Below are positions 31,575 to 40,530 of a DNA stretch of 45,484 nt, in pieces. Positions within the stretch are counted from its first letter, which is position 1, and each line of letters opens with the position of its first letter. The translations under genes were made by a program, and so were the position numbers. The notes beneath the pieces were generated by a model, which did not search any database, was not told where the DNA came from, and saw only the letters and a list, made by a program, of their open reading frames with translations. This stretch comes from Ruminococcaceae bacterium AM07-15 (lineage in GTDB: Bacteria; Bacillota; Clostridia; Oscillospirales; Butyricicoccaceae), in the NCBI GenBank assembly GCA_003477405.1, contig QUDE01000022.1:1-45484 (forward strand), read 5' to 3'.

Positions 31575-31603
31575 TTGACGAAAGGGCGGGGAGATGCTAC
31601 CAT
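31575..31603 (+). promoter_or_regulatory. Promoter of the DapA-family aldolase gene
   Basis: TTGACG (31575-31580), 17 nt, TGC-TACCAT (hexamer 31598-31603, extended -10). Confidence 0.55.
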
Positions 31604-31646
31604 GGATTTTAGAGAAAATACCCAAAAACCAAGGGAGGATGAAACC

Positions 31647-32549
31647 ATGGCCAGCAAGTTTTTTGAAATTCACGGTGTACTGCCCCCGGTGATCACGCCG
31701 TTTACCAAGGAAGGAAAAGTGGATTTTGAGGCCTTCCGGAAGAACATTGAAAAATGGAATGACACCGGCGTGGCCGGGTATCTGGTGCTGGGCTCCAACG
31801 GGGAAACCCCTTATCTGGAAGAGGAGGACAAACTGGAGCTCATCCGCATGGCCGCCCAGCACAAAGCGCCGGGCAAATTGCTTATGGCGGGAACCGGGCT
31901 GGAAAACACCCAGGCCACCATCCGCCTGACCCAAAAGGCCGCTGAGGCCGGGGCCCAGTGCGCCCTGGTCCTCACCCCCAATTATTACGGGGACCAGATG
32001 GGAGACGAAGCCCTCATTGCCTTCTTTACAAAGGTGGCCGACGAAAGCCCCATTCCCATTCTGATCTACAATGTGACCAAGTTCACCCATGTGAATATTT
32101 CTCCCCGTGCGGCTTCCATTCTGTCCCATCATCCCAACATCATCGGCATGAAGGACAGCTCGGGGAATATCGCCCAGTTGATCTCCTTTATAACCCAGGG
32201 TCTGGACCCGGAATTCAATTTGCTGGTGGGCACGGCTTCGGCCTGGTATCCGGCCCTGGCCATCGGCATCAAAGGCTCGGTGATGGCTCTGGCCAACTGC
32301 TGTCCCCAGGAGTGTGTGGAGGTGCAGCGTCTGTTTGAAGCGGGAGACTATGCCGCATCCCTGGAGCTTTACAAGAGGATGTTCCCGGTGAATGCCTGCG
32401 TCACCGGCAAGCTGGGGGTTCCCGCTTTGAAGTATGCCTGCAATCAACTGGGATACCAGGGGGGAGAGCCTTGCCCGCCTCTGCTGCCTTTGACCGAGGA
32501 ACAGCAAAAACAGGTGGATGCCATCCTGGAAAAGGCGAAACTGGTATAA
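31647..32549 (+). CDS. DapA-family (dihydrodipicolinate synthase/N-acetylneuraminate lyase) aldolase
   Basis: 300 residues from the ATG at 31647 with AAGGGAGG upstream; an open frame further upstream runs through the structured element and is not coding. The Schiff-base lysine is in GMKDSSGN and the tyrosine in LIYNVTKF; the phosphate-like loop is GSNGETPYL instead of the GTTGE of true DapA. It resembles 4-hydroxy-2-oxoglutarate aldolase-like members by eye. A standard DapA is encoded in the lysine cluster at 36934, so this one has another substrate, a 2-keto acid giving pyruvate. Not in an operon with other sugar-acid genes. Confidence 0.8.
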   Translation: MASKFFEIHGVLPPVITPFTKEGKVDFEAFRKNIEKWNDTGVAGYLVLGSNGETPYLEEEDKLELIRMAAQHKAPGKLLMAGTGLENTQATIRLTQKAAEAGAQCALVLTPNYYGDQMGDEALIAFFTKVADESPIPILIYNVTKFTHVNISPRAASILSHHPNIIGMKDSSGNIAQLISFITQGLDPEFNLLVGTASAWYPALAIGIKGSVMALANCCPQECVEVQRLFEAGDYAASLELYKRMFPVNACVTGKLGVPALKYACNQLGYQGGEPCPPLLPLTEEQQKQVDAILEKAKLV

Positions 32550-32565
32550 AAACAGATTTTTGACC

Positions 32566-32606
32566 ATAAAGCCCCTTGACTGTCAAGGGGCTTTATCCTT
32601 TATACT
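32566..32606 (+). promoter_or_regulatory. Terminator hairpin overlapping a 19-bp-spacer MerR-type promoter
   Basis: ATAAAGCCCCTTGA (32566-32579) pairs with its complement (to 32596), a terminator-like hairpin for the upstream aldolase. Within it lies TTGACT (32576-32581), separated by 19 nt from TATACT (32601-32606). A 19-bp spacer is typical of promoters activated by MerR-family proteins, and the gene that follows encodes one. Confidence 0.6.
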
Positions 32607-32635
32607 GGCCTCAAAAGGGGAAGGAGGCGGGATAT

Positions 32636-34270
32636 ATGACCATCAAAGAAGTGGAAAAGCTGTGCAATATGGAGCGGGCCACCGTTCGGTTTTACGAACA
32701 GCAAGGATTGATTTCCCCTCAGCGGCGGGAAAACGGCTACCGGGAATATTCCCAGGAGGATGTGCAGCAGCTGCTGCGGATCAAATTGCTGCGGGCGTTG
32801 GGCGTGTCTTTGGAGGAGATCGGTGAAATCCAGGCGGGGGCGCGGTCTTTGCCTCAGGCGCTGAGAGAGAATGCATACCGCCTGGACAGCCGGGAACAGG
32901 CTCTGGTCCGGGCCAGGGAAGTGTGCCGCAGCATTGAGGAAGCGGGGATTTCCTTTGCCGCTTTGGATGCGCCCCGGTACCTGGCCCAGCTGGAAGAGCC
33001 GGAGGAAACACTCAGAAAAGACAAGCCGGCTCCGGTGTTTTCTCCCGCACGCCGGTATCTGGCCCGGGGGCTGGACACCGGAATCTGTGCGCTGCCCTGG
33101 GAATTGCTGTTGACTTTCGTTTTTAAAGTGGATGTTCTATCCTTGAAAGGAATACACTGGTATCTCTTTTCCTGCTTGTCTGCCTTGACTTTGCTTCTTT
33201 TTGAGCCATTGTGCCTTCATCTGTGGGGGACGACGCCGGGAAAAGCCATTTTGGGGCTGCACATCCAGGGGGAAGAAGGAGGATATCTATCCTATGGACA
33301 GGCTTTGCGCCGCACATGGAAGGTTCTGCTTTATGGCCAGGGACTGAACCTGCCTTTGGTGAGCCTGTGGTGTTCGTGGTGCAGTTTCCGACGGGCGAAG
33401 AATATGGAAAAACAGCCCTGGGAAGAGGAAACGGTCCTTTCCCTTCGGGAGGATAAGGAATGGGTGCGAGCGCTGGCCTTTGTGGCCTGCGGATTGATTA
33501 TGGCTCTTATCAGTGTCACAGCCCAGCGCCAGGGGCTGCGGGTTCCCAACGGCCTGCCGCTCACAGTGAAAGAATTTGCGGAAAATTACAACGCTTTGGC
33601 CCAGCATCTGGATATGGACTACGGGCGGCAGCTGAATGCCCAGGGCCGGTGGGAAAACATCGCCATGGACTACTCTGTTGAGAATAGCCGGGCGCCTCGC
33701 CCGGAGTTTACCTATACGGTGAAGAAAGGAGTGCTCACAGGGATCGCTTTTTCCATTCAGGAGGAGGGGATCGGGGTGGCCGCCACCGGTCGGGAGATCA
33801 TGCTGCTTTCCAGCCTGGCTGTGGAAGGGGCGCAGAGAAGAGCCGACCCGCTGGCTTTGTGGGCCCGCCCGGTGGCCAAAGAAATCCAGAAAAGCGCTAC
33901 GGATTCTTTCCTTTTTGAAAAAGGGGATGTGCGCTTCCGCTGTCATGTGGTCACTGATGGCTCCAATGTGCCTTTGGGAGATGCAAATGGGGTGTTGCTG
34001 CAGCGGGGAGAAAGCTATCAGGCGGATTTTTCCATTGAGATTCAGCAGGATGCCCGCACAAGGCCCCGGTTGGTTCTGTGGCCCCTGAGTGCTTTGATGC
34101 TGGGGTCTGGTCTGGTTCTTGCGATCTTTCCTCAAAAAGTGTGGGTGCTGTGGGATCTGCTGCATCTTTGCCCGGCCGCCTATGAAGCAAGACGGGGTTC
34201 TTCTTTGCGCAAAGTAGGCCTCGTGTTCTGCGTCCTTGGAATGTTGCTGTTTCTCTGGATCGGATTATAG
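32636..34270 (+). CDS. MerR-type DNA-binding domain fused to an RDD-like membrane domain
   Basis: 544 residues from the ATG at 32636 with GGAAGGAGGCGGG upstream. Residues 1-70 are a MerR winged helix (MTIKEVEKLCNMERATVRFYEQQGLI, GYREYSQEDV), followed by a helical dimerisation region to about 115. From about 138 the protein is membranous: RRYLARGLDTGI and WGTTPGKAILGLHI match the RDD domain, with several helices to about 230, one near 290 and two at the C terminus; between 310 and 480 is an outside domain with no known motif. It looks like a one-component membrane regulator that senses outside and controls its own 19-bp-spacer promoter. Confidence 0.8.
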   Translation: MTIKEVEKLCNMERATVRFYEQQGLISPQRRENGYREYSQEDVQQLLRIKLLRALGVSLEEIGEIQAGARSLPQALRENAYRLDSREQALVRAREVCRSIEEAGISFAALDAPRYLAQLEEPEETLRKDKPAPVFSPARRYLARGLDTGICALPWELLLTFVFKVDVLSLKGIHWYLFSCLSALTLLLFEPLCLHLWGTTPGKAILGLHIQGEEGGYLSYGQALRRTWKVLLYGQGLNLPLVSLWCSWCSFRRAKNMEKQPWEEETVLSLREDKEWVRALAFVACGLIMALISVTAQRQGLRVPNGLPLTVKEFAENYNALAQHLDMDYGRQLNAQGRWENIAMDYSVENSRAPRPEFTYTVKKGVLTGIAFSIQEEGIGVAATGREIMLLSSLAVEGAQRRADPLALWARPVAKEIQKSATDSFLFEKGDVRFRCHVVTDGSNVPLGDANGVLLQRGESYQADFSIEIQQDARTRPRLVLWPLSALMLGSGLVLAIFPQKVWVLWDLLHLCPAAYEARRGSSLRKVGLVFCVLGMLLFLWIGL

Positions 34271-34272
34271 CA

Positions 34273-34305
34273 TCAAAAAAGCGCCGCTGTGCGGCGCTTT
34301 TTTGA
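34273..34305. terminator. Bidirectional terminator
   Basis: A 15-bp stem with core GCGCCGC around TGT, with A-run and T-run; between the MerR-RDD gene and the convergent EamA gene. Confidence 0.9.
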
Positions 34306-35199
34306 TTATTCCTGGCCCAGGATGACGATGCCCACCGCCGCAATGGCGATGACCAGGTATTGGGCTTTGGACAGTTTTTCTTTCAGCAGCAAACGGCTCC
34401 ACAGAAGGGAGGCGATGCAGTAAGAGGAGATCATGGGAGCGGCCACAATGGCGTTGGCGCCGATGGCGAATACATAGGCAAACTGGCCTGCGGTTTCGCA
34501 CAGAGCGGCCACCATTTTGGGCTTTTCCTTGGAGAGGGTGATCTTTTGCTTTTTGATGATCACCACATAGATGAAGGCGCACACAGCCATGAACAGGAAG
34601 GTCAGCTCATAGGCGATGTTGGCCTGAGTTTCCGCAATGGCCCGATCCAGCAGCAGAGCATCGGCAAAGGTGCCCAGACCGTCGATCAGGCAATAGAGCA
34701 GGGGAAAGACGATGGCCAGCACGCTGCGGGTATACTTTTTGTCTGCCGACAGACCGCTTTGCAGGCGGATGGTGTCGTCTTTTTTCTTTTCAATGACAGA
34801 CAGGGCGAAAACGCCGATGCACACCAGAGCCACGCCGAAAAACTGCATGGCGCCCATGGTGTCGCCCAGGATAAAGAAGCACAAAAGGGCGGCCACCGCG
34901 CCGGAAGAGTTGCACACCGGAGAGGAAATGGACAGCTCGATATACCGCAGGCCCGCATAACCCAGGATCATGGCTAGGATATAGAGGAAGGAAGCGGGGA
35001 GGTAGGTGATGATGTCCACAAAAGAGAAGGGGGTGCCGGTGGCGATCAGGTAAATGGCGTGGATACCCATGACAATACCCACGGCCATGATCATTTTCCA
35101 GTGGCTATAAATATCGTCGGATTTGGAACCCATTTTGGAGAAAAGATCAGAGCCGCTCCAGAACAAAATGGCGATCAGTGCCAGAATAAACCAATTCAT
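34306..35199 (-). CDS. EamA/DMT-family transporter
   Basis: 297 residues with ten predicted membrane helices in two EamA-like halves, split by a charged loop (residues 136-155, EKKKDDTIRLQSGL). Such proteins are metabolite exporters or importers (amino acids, sugars, nucleobases) with unpredictable substrates. AAAAGGAT lies 10 nt before the ATG. The transcript has a leader of about 170 nt that contains a short upstream reading frame. Confidence 0.9.
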   Translation of the reverse strand: MNWFILALIAILFWSGSDLFSKMGSKSDDIYSHWKMIMAVGIVMGIHAIYLIATGTPFSFVDIITYLPASFLYILAMILGYAGLRYIELSISSPVCNSSGAVAALLCFFILGDTMGAMQFFGVALVCIGVFALSVIEKKKDDTIRLQSGLSADKKYTRSVLAIVFPLLYCLIDGLGTFADALLLDRAIAETQANIAYELTFLFMAVCAFIYVVIIKKQKITLSKEKPKMVAALCETAGQFAYVFAIGANAIVAAPMISSYCIASLLWSRLLLKEKLSKAQYLVIAIAAVGIVILGQE

Positions 35200-35231
35200 G
35201 TATCAAACATCCTTTTCTTATTTTTTATTGA

Positions 35232-35324
35232 TTAAAAATGAGGAAAAGGACAGCCCGGGGGCGGTCTGCGGGGAAACCGGGTATTGTGCCAACATTGGAT
35301 CCGCTTGCAAGGGTGATGCTTCAC
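35232..35324 (-). CDS. Possible 30-residue leader peptide before the EamA gene
   Basis: A GTG at 35324 follows AAAGGAGGGG at an ideal distance of 6 nt, and the frame ends with TAA at 35234-35232, 32 nt before the EamA start. The product is rich in His, Cys, Arg and Pro and contains RRPPPG, a run known to slow ribosomes. It resembles no family I recognise. It could be a regulatory leader peptide or only a chance frame in a structured leader. Confidence 0.4.
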   Translation of the reverse strand: MKHHPCKRIQCWHNTRFPRRPPPGCPFPHF

Positions 35325-35371
35325 AGAGCGCCCCTCCTTTCTGAAAATAAAATGGCGAACCGGTTCATTTT

Positions 35372-35377
35372 ACTATA
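35372..35377 (-). promoter_or_regulatory. -10 box of the EamA transcript
   Basis: TATAGT on the minus strand, about 50 nt before the leader reading frame; AAAATG and CATTTT flanking the start of the leader can form a hairpin. No clear -35. Confidence 0.45.
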
Positions 35378-35406
35378 AATTGGTGCCCTGCACAAGAGAA
35401 AGGGAC

Positions 35407-35449
35407 AAAAAAATCGCGTCTGCAAACTCTGCAGATGCGATTTTTTTAC
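35407..35449 (-). terminator. Terminator of the lysine operon
   Basis: An A/T-flanked stem (AATCGC..TCTGCA with its complement, one wobble) ahead of a T-run on the minus strand, just after the dapH stop. Confidence 0.85.
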
Positions 35450-35459
35450 AATAATGCTC

Positions 35460-36155
35460 TTACAGGCTGCGCAGAGCGTCCACCAAAGCGGTTTTGGACT
35501 GGGTGCGCTCGTCCTTTTCCTTGATGATCTTGGCAGGGATGCCGGCCACCACAGCACCGGCAGGCACATCGCTGATGACCACAGCACCGGCGGCCACCAC
35601 GGCTCCCTTGCCAACCCGGCAGCCTTCCAGCACCACGGCGTTGGCGCCGATGACCACATCGTCCTCAATGACAACCGGCTGGGCGCTGGCAGGCTCCACC
35701 ACGCCGGCCAGCACGGTGCCTGCGCCGATGTGGCAGTTTTTACCCACAGTAGCCCGGCCGCCCAGCACGCAGCCCATGTCGATCATGGTGCCTTCGCCGA
35801 TCACGGCGCCGATGTTGATGACGGCGCCCATCATAATGACAGCATTGTCGCCGATCTCCACACATTCCCGGATGGTGACGCCCGGCTCGATGCGGGCATT
35901 GATGTTTTTCAGATCCAGCAGGGGAATGGCACTGTTGCGCCGGTCATTCTCCACTTCGTATTGAATGATGCTGTCCTTGTTGCTCTCCAGCACCGGGGCG
36001 ATGTCCGCCCATTCTCCAAAGACCACCTGGAAGGGGCCGCCGAAAACCTTGCAGCTTTCGGGGAACGGGATCGGTTCTTTCACCTGAAGATAGACCTTCA
36101 CCGGGGTCTTTTTCTTGGCTGTGTGGATGCGGTCGATGATTTCCTGGGTGTTCAT
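35460..36155 (-). CDS. dapH: Tetrahydrodipicolinate N-acetyltransferase
   Basis: 231 residues. An N-terminal helical part with [14 protein letters not shown] is followed by hexapeptide repeats (about 90-205) that form a left-handed beta helix, then a C-terminal helix. This is the acetyl-type enzyme, close in length to B. subtilis DapH (236). It acetylates tetrahydrodipicolinate with acetyl-CoA in diaminopimelate and lysine synthesis. The DapL deacetylase that finishes this route is probably the M20 protein at 39344. Last gene of the lysC-dapA-dapB-dapH unit, 11 nt after dapB. Confidence 0.94.
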   Translation of the reverse strand: MNTQEIIDRIHTAKKKTPVKVYLQVKEPIPFPESCKVFGGPFQVVFGEWADIAPVLESNKDSIIQYEVENDRRNSAIPLLDLKNINARIEPGVTIRECVEIGDNAVIMMGAVINIGAVIGEGTMIDMGCVLGGRATVGKNCHIGAGTVLAGVVEPASAQPVVIEDDVVIGANAVVLEGCRVGKGAVVAAGAVVISDVPAGAVVAGIPAKIIKEKDERTQSKTALVDALRSL

Positions 36156-36166
36156 AGCGTTCCTCC

Positions 36167-36913
36167 TCAGTGAGTGTTGTGGGGGAACAGGGCGTCCCCC
36201 ATGGAATAAAAGCCCTTGGGGGCCGACAGTGCAAATTCGGCGGCCTTGATGGCTCCGGCCACAAAGACCTGCTTGGAAAGGGCGGTGTGTTTGATCTCGA
36301 TCAGTTCATCGTCTCCGGCAAAGAGCACGGTGTGCTCTCCCACAATGGTGCCGCCCCGGATGGCGTGGATGCCGATCTCCCCCTTTTGCCGGGGGCAGAC
36401 GCCGTCCCGGCCGTGAACCTCCGGAAAGTCGCCGCTTTCCTCGATGGCCCGGGCCAGCATTTTGGCGGTGCCGCTGGGGGCGTCGATCTTCTTATTGTGG
36501 TGTTTTTCGATGATCTCAATGTCAAACCGGTCTTTCAGAATGGGGGTAATGGTGCGCAGAATTTCCTCCAGGATGTTGATGCCCAGGGAGGTGTTCTGGG
36601 TGCGTACCACCGGTGCATAGGCAGAAAGCTCCCGGCACATGGCCTCCTGAGCCGGAGAAAAGCCGGTGGTGGACAACACGCAGGCCACTTCCTGCTTCCG
36701 GCAGTAAGAAAGGATCATCTCCAGATTGGCCGGGTGGGAAAAGTCAATGACCACATGGGGTTTTTCCGGCAGCTGGGAAAGGGAGGACAAGCATTCCTCA
36801 TTCAGCGGGTCGATAACGCCGCATAGTTCCCAGCTCTCATGGGCCTGGATGGCCGCGGCAATGCGCTTGCCCATGGCTCCATAGCCCACCAGAGCGATTT
36901 TCTTCTGTTCCAT
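36167..36913 (-). CDS. dapB: 4-hydroxy-tetrahydrodipicolinate reductase
   Basis: 248 residues. The nucleotide-binding start [11 protein letters not shown], the substrate-binding [18 protein letters not shown] (catalytic His and Lys) and a C-terminal KAAEFAL match DapB. It reduces hydroxy-tetrahydrodipicolinate with NAD(P)H. 20 nt after dapA in a four-gene operon. Confidence 0.95.
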   Translation of the reverse strand: MEQKKIALVGYGAMGKRIAAAIQAHESWELCGVIDPLNEECLSSLSQLPEKPHVVIDFSHPANLEMILSYCRKQEVACVLSTTGFSPAQEAMCRELSAYAPVVRTQNTSLGINILEEILRTITPILKDRFDIEIIEKHHNKKIDAPSGTAKMLARAIEESGDFPEVHGRDGVCPRQKGEIGIHAIRGGTIVGEHTVLFAGDDELIEIKHTALSKQVFVAGAIKAAEFALSAPKGFYSMGDALFPHNTH

Positions 36914-36933
36914 CTTTTTTGACTTCCTTTTTA

Positions 36934-37821
36934 TTATTTCAGAATGGTCAGGGCTTTTTCCAGCCGCTGGCGGGTGCTTTCACTCACAGGGCCCAGGGGC
37001 AGACGGCAGGAGCCTACCTTCATGCCCAGAAGGTTCATGGCCTCTTTCAAGGGAGCGGGGCTGGTCTCGGCAAAGAGGGCGTGGATCAGCTCCAGGTATT
37101 TCAGCTGCACATCCCGGGCGTGGGCGATGTCTCCCGACTGATAGGAGGACACCAACTCATGGGTCTGATCGGGGGCGATGTTGGCCAGCACCGAAATGAC
37201 GCCGCTGCCGCCCAGGGCCAAAAGGGGCAGCACTTCATCGTCATTGCCCGAAAGCATACAGAAATCCTGGTTAAGCAGACGGGCGGCGGCGGTGACATAG
37301 GCGATGTCGCCGCTGGCTTCCTTGATGCCCACGATATTTTTGTGGTGGGACAGCTCCTCCAGCACATCCAGGGGAATGGAGCAGCCGGTGCGGGAGGGCA
37401 CATTGTAAAGCAGGATAGGGATGTTGACCCCGTCGGCAATGGTGCGGAAATGGGCCAGCATACCGCTTTTGTTGGCTTTGTTATAGTAGGGGGTGACCAC
37501 CAGCAGGCCATCGGCCCCCATGGCCTCATAACGGCGGGCCAGGGCGGCGGCATGAAGGGTGTCGTTGGAGCCGGCGCCCACGATTACCGGAATGCGTCCG
37601 GCCACTTTGCCGATGACGGTCTGGGCGATTTTGTCTTTTTCCTCCTGGGAGAGGGTAGGGGTTTCGGCTGTGGTGCCCAAGGCCACAATGCCGTCGGTGT
37701 GGTGGCTGAGCTGAAACTCTACCAAAGCTTCCAGCTGCTTGTAATCTACCTGACCGTCAGGGCCAAAGGGGGTGGCCAGAGCCACCAGCGAGCCGCTGAA
37801 GGTGCGCAGGGTTTGGGACAT
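36934..37821 (-). CDS. dapA: 4-hydroxy-tetrahydrodipicolinate synthase
   Basis: 295 residues. ALGTTAETPTL, the catalytic Tyr in LLYNVPSRTG and the Schiff-base Lys in GIKEASGD are all present, with a C-terminal GPVSESTRQRLE. It condenses pyruvate with aspartate semialdehyde. Second gene of the lysine unit; a gap of about 88 nt after lysC holds a weak AAAGGG/CCCTTT hairpin and a ribosome site GAAAGGAGA. Confidence 0.95.
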   Translation of the reverse strand: MSQTLRTFSGSLVALATPFGPDGQVDYKQLEALVEFQLSHHTDGIVALGTTAETPTLSQEEKDKIAQTVIGKVAGRIPVIVGAGSNDTLHAAALARRYEAMGADGLLVVTPYYNKANKSGMLAHFRTIADGVNIPILLYNVPSRTGCSIPLDVLEELSHHKNIVGIKEASGDIAYVTAAARLLNQDFCMLSGNDDEVLPLLALGGSGVISVLANIAPDQTHELVSSYQSGDIAHARDVQLKYLELIHALFAETSPAPLKEAMNLLGMKVGSCRLPLGPVSESTRQRLEKALTILK

Positions 37822-37909
37822 ATGATCGGTCTCCTTTCATCGATCCGATGGAGATAAGGTTTCTGCTTTCAATATAGCTGCCAAAAGGGAAAATGCTCCC
37901 CTTTATTGT

Positions 37910-39109
37910 TTAAAGGTCAAATTCCTGGGCCAGGGCGGTCACCGCCTGCTCCTTGTTCTCCTTGTCAATGGTGAAGGAGATGGAGATTTCCGAGGTGGTG
38001 ATCTGGTAATAGGGGATGCCGCAACGGGCCAGAGTGTCAAAGACACGGGTGGCCACGCCTGTGTGGGTAGCCATGCCCACGCCCACCAGGGACAGCTGGG
38101 TCAGATCCCGGCGGATGTCCAGAACCAGGGCTTTTTCTTCCGGCTCACGGCCCAGGGCTTCTTCCAGTTCGGCGGCTTGCTCGTCGCTGCAGCTAAAGGA
38201 GAAGGCCACCTTGCCGTCCAGAATGGTTTGGTTGATCATGTCCAGGTTGATGTTGTTCCGGCCGATGAGGCGGAAGATGGAGGCCGCTGTGCCGGCGTTA
38301 TAATCCATATGGCGGAAAGTGACGATGGCACAGTGTTCCTTGATGCTGATGCCGGTCACCGGCATCTCTTCGAAAAATACCTGCTGGCTCATAACGGTGG
38401 TTCCTTTCTTTCCTTCTTCCAGCGTGCGGCCCAGGTAGAGCTCCACGCCGTATTTTTTGGCCAGTTCCACGCTGCGGGTCTCCAGCACACCGGCGCCCAG
38501 GGCGGCCATTTCCATCATCTCTTCATAGGAAATGCGGCTGAGGGGCTTGGCGTTGGGATAGATGCGGGGGTCCACCCGGTAGACAGCGTCCACATCGGTG
38601 TAGATCTCACAGGGGCAGTCCAGTTTGGCGGCGATAGCCACGGCGGTGGTATCGCTGCCGCCACGGCCCAGGGTGGTGATGTGGCCGTCCTCGGTGATGC
38701 CCTGGAAACCGGCCACCACCACGATCTTGCCTTCGTCCAGATATTGCTCCACCCGCTGGGTGTTGATTTCCTTGATAAATGCCTTGGAATGGACGGCATT
38801 TGTGATAAAGCCCGATTGGAAACCGGTCATGGAGATGGCGTCCACCCCCAGGGCCTGGAGAGCCATGGCCATCAGGCTCACGGTCTGGATCTCTCCGGTG
38901 GACAGCAGGGCGTCCATTTCCCGTTTGGAGGGGGAGGGATTGACCTGCCGGGCCAGGGCGATCAGGCCGTTTGTGGTCTTGCCCATGGCCGAGCACACCA
39001 CCACCAGATCCTTGCCCTCTTTTTTCAGTTGAGCCAGGCGGCGGGCGATGGCCATGATCTTTTCAGGGGTGGCCACGCTGCTGCCGCCGTATTTATGTAC
39101 CAATCGCAT
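37910..39109 (-). CDS. lysC: Aspartate kinase
   Basis: 399 residues. The start VHKYGGSSVATPEKI and GRGGSDTTAVAIA are kinase motifs; two ACT domains follow (from about 260), so feedback inhibition by lysine and/or threonine is likely. It phosphorylates aspartate, the first step to lysine, DAP, threonine and methionine. No lysine riboswitch is visible in the leader. A promoter, TTTACA-18 nt-TAAGAT, lies around 39165-39195 on the minus strand. Confidence 0.94.
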   Translation of the reverse strand: MRLVHKYGGSSVATPEKIMAIARRLAQLKKEGKDLVVVCSAMGKTTNGLIALARQVNPSPSKREMDALLSTGEIQTVSLMAMALQALGVDAISMTGFQSGFITNAVHSKAFIKEINTQRVEQYLDEGKIVVVAGFQGITEDGHITTLGRGGSDTTAVAIAAKLDCPCEIYTDVDAVYRVDPRIYPNAKPLSRISYEEMMEMAALGAGVLETRSVELAKKYGVELYLGRTLEEGKKGTTVMSQQVFFEEMPVTGISIKEHCAIVTFRHMDYNAGTAASIFRLIGRNNINLDMINQTILDGKVAFSFSCSDEQAAELEEALGREPEEKALVLDIRRDLTQLSLVGVGMATHTGVATRVFDTLARCGIPYYQITTSEISISFTIDKENKEQAVTALAQEFDL

Positions 39110-39258
39110 GAAGATCGTCTCCTCTCATGTCCTCCGGCAGGGGGAGGAAGGGGTCTAAGGATATCTTATCATACCCCCAAGGCCTTTGTAAAGAAAGGGA
39201 AAAGGGGAGAAAACTTCATGTTTTTTCGGAAAGAGTGAAGAAAAGACAGTTCCGGCTC

Positions 39259-39307
39259 TTGCGATTTAAGCGGGATAGGATATAATTTACCTGGGGAGAA
39301 ATTCCCC
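39259..39307 (+). promoter_or_regulatory. Promoter and leader hairpin of the M20 deacetylase gene
   Basis: TTGCGA (39259-39264), 16 nt, TATAAT (39281-39286). The leader begins with a GGGGA/TCCCC hairpin (39293-39307) and a second small one GCCG/CGGC. Confidence 0.6.
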
Positions 39308-39343
39308 AATCGCCGCACAAACGGCACAATGGAGGTTATACCT

Positions 39344-40456
39344 ATGGAAAACTATATTCAATATCGCCGGGATCTGCATCAGATCCCCGAAGTCGCCCGT
39401 CAGGAATTCAAGACCAGTGAATATGTAGGCGCTCATCTGGCCAAGCTCCATTGCCAGGTGGAGAAGGTCTGCGGCACCGGTTACACCGCCTTTTTTGACA
39501 ATGGCGCAGAGGATACCATCGCCTTCCGGGGCGATATGGACGCCCTGTCTATCAAGGAGGAGACCGGCCTTGCGTTTGCCAGCCAGAACGGCTGCATGCA
39601 CGCCTGCGGCCATGACGCCCACATGGCTATGATGCTGGCCCTGTGCGACTATCTGGAGGAGAACCACAAGAAGTATAAGTTCAATGTGCTGGTGATCTTC
39701 CAGCCGGCCGAGGAGAGCATCGGCGGCGCCAAGGTGATCTGCGAAAGCGGCGCTTTGGATAAGCATCATGTGAGCAAGGTGTTCGGCCTGCATGTGTGGC
39801 CCAAGCTGGAGAAGAACGCCATCGGCAGCCGTCCCGGCCCCATGATGGCCAAGACTTCGGAAATGACCATCACCGTCCACGGCAAGAGCGCCCACTGTGC
39901 CCGGCCGGATCTGGGCATCGACGCCCTGACTGCAGCCTCGGAGATCATTTCCCGGCTGTATCAGGTGAAGAAAAACGAAATGGCTCCCGATGCCGAGTAT
40001 CTGCTCCATGTGGGCAAGATGGACGCCGGAGATGCCCTGAACATCGTCTGTGAAAAGGCGGTCATTCTGGGCAGCGTGCGGGCCTTCTCCCTGGATGTGT
40101 TCAACTTCATGGTGCGCCGCATCCACGAGATTGCCGCCGATGTGGACAAGGAATTCGGCACCAAGACCGAAGTCCACCTCACCGAGGGTTATCCTCCGGT
40201 GAACAACGACCCCGCTCTGTACGAGGATTACAAAAAGGCCATGGAAAAGGCGGGCATCACTCTGCTGGAAGCGGAAAAGACCATGATTGCCGAGGACTTT
40301 TCCGAGTACGAAGCCCGGTATCCCGGCGTGTTCGGCTGGCTGGGCCTGGGAGATGTGCCCTCCCTGCACAACAACAAATTTGACTTTGACGAGACTGTCA
40401 TGGCCACCGGCATCAAAGCCTTTGTGGGCCTGCTGGACTATTTCAACGAAAAATAA
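39344..40456 (+). CDS. dapL: M20 peptidase family deacetylase, probably N-acetyl-diaminopimelate deacetylase
   Basis: 370 residues, near the 374 of B. subtilis YkuR/DapL. The metal ligands are seen in CMHACGHDAHM, the catalytic Glu in QPAEESIGGA, the ligand His in FGLHVWP and a C-terminal SLHNNKFDFDE. The family includes hippurate and indole-acetyl amino acid hydrolases, but the neighbouring lysC-dapA-dapB-dapH genes and the acetylase route favour N-acetyl-LL-DAP. GGAGGT lies 7 nt before the ATG. Divergent from lysC with 234 nt between them. Confidence 0.85.
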   Translation: MENYIQYRRDLHQIPEVARQEFKTSEYVGAHLAKLHCQVEKVCGTGYTAFFDNGAEDTIAFRGDMDALSIKEETGLAFASQNGCMHACGHDAHMAMMLALCDYLEENHKKYKFNVLVIFQPAEESIGGAKVICESGALDKHHVSKVFGLHVWPKLEKNAIGSRPGPMMAKTSEMTITVHGKSAHCARPDLGIDALTAASEIISRLYQVKKNEMAPDAEYLLHVGKMDAGDALNIVCEKAVILGSVRAFSLDVFNFMVRRIHEIAADVDKEFGTKTEVHLTEGYPPVNNDPALYEDYKKAMEKAGITLLEAEKTMIAEDFSEYEARYPGVFGWLGLGDVPSLHNNKFDFDETVMATGIKAFVGLLDYFNEK

Positions 40457-40471
40457 GCACCGATATGCAGG

Positions 40472-40503
40472 GGGAAAGGCGGGGAAAACCGCCTTTCCCT
40501 TTT
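40472..40503 (+). terminator. Terminator after dapL
   Basis: An 11-bp stem GGGAAAGGCGG/CCGCCTTTCCC with a short loop, followed by TTTT. Confidence 0.8.
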
Positions 40504-40530
40504 CTGTTTGCAAAAAAGGGAGGAGTTTTC

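Noticed and set aside
31437..31646. A 70-codon N-terminal extension of the DapA-family aldolase
   Set aside because: It runs through the structured element and the promoter; the ATG at 31647 has the ribosome site and matches the family start.
35200..35400. A known riboswitch in the EamA leader
   Set aside because: I compared it with guanidine, SAM, cobalamin, glycine, lysine and THF cores from memory and saw no match; left as an unassigned leader.
39110..39343. A possible lysine riboswitch or T-box between lysC and dapL
   Set aside because: I looked for the conserved lysine-riboswitch core and the T-box TGGNACCGCG and found neither; the lysC leader is too short.
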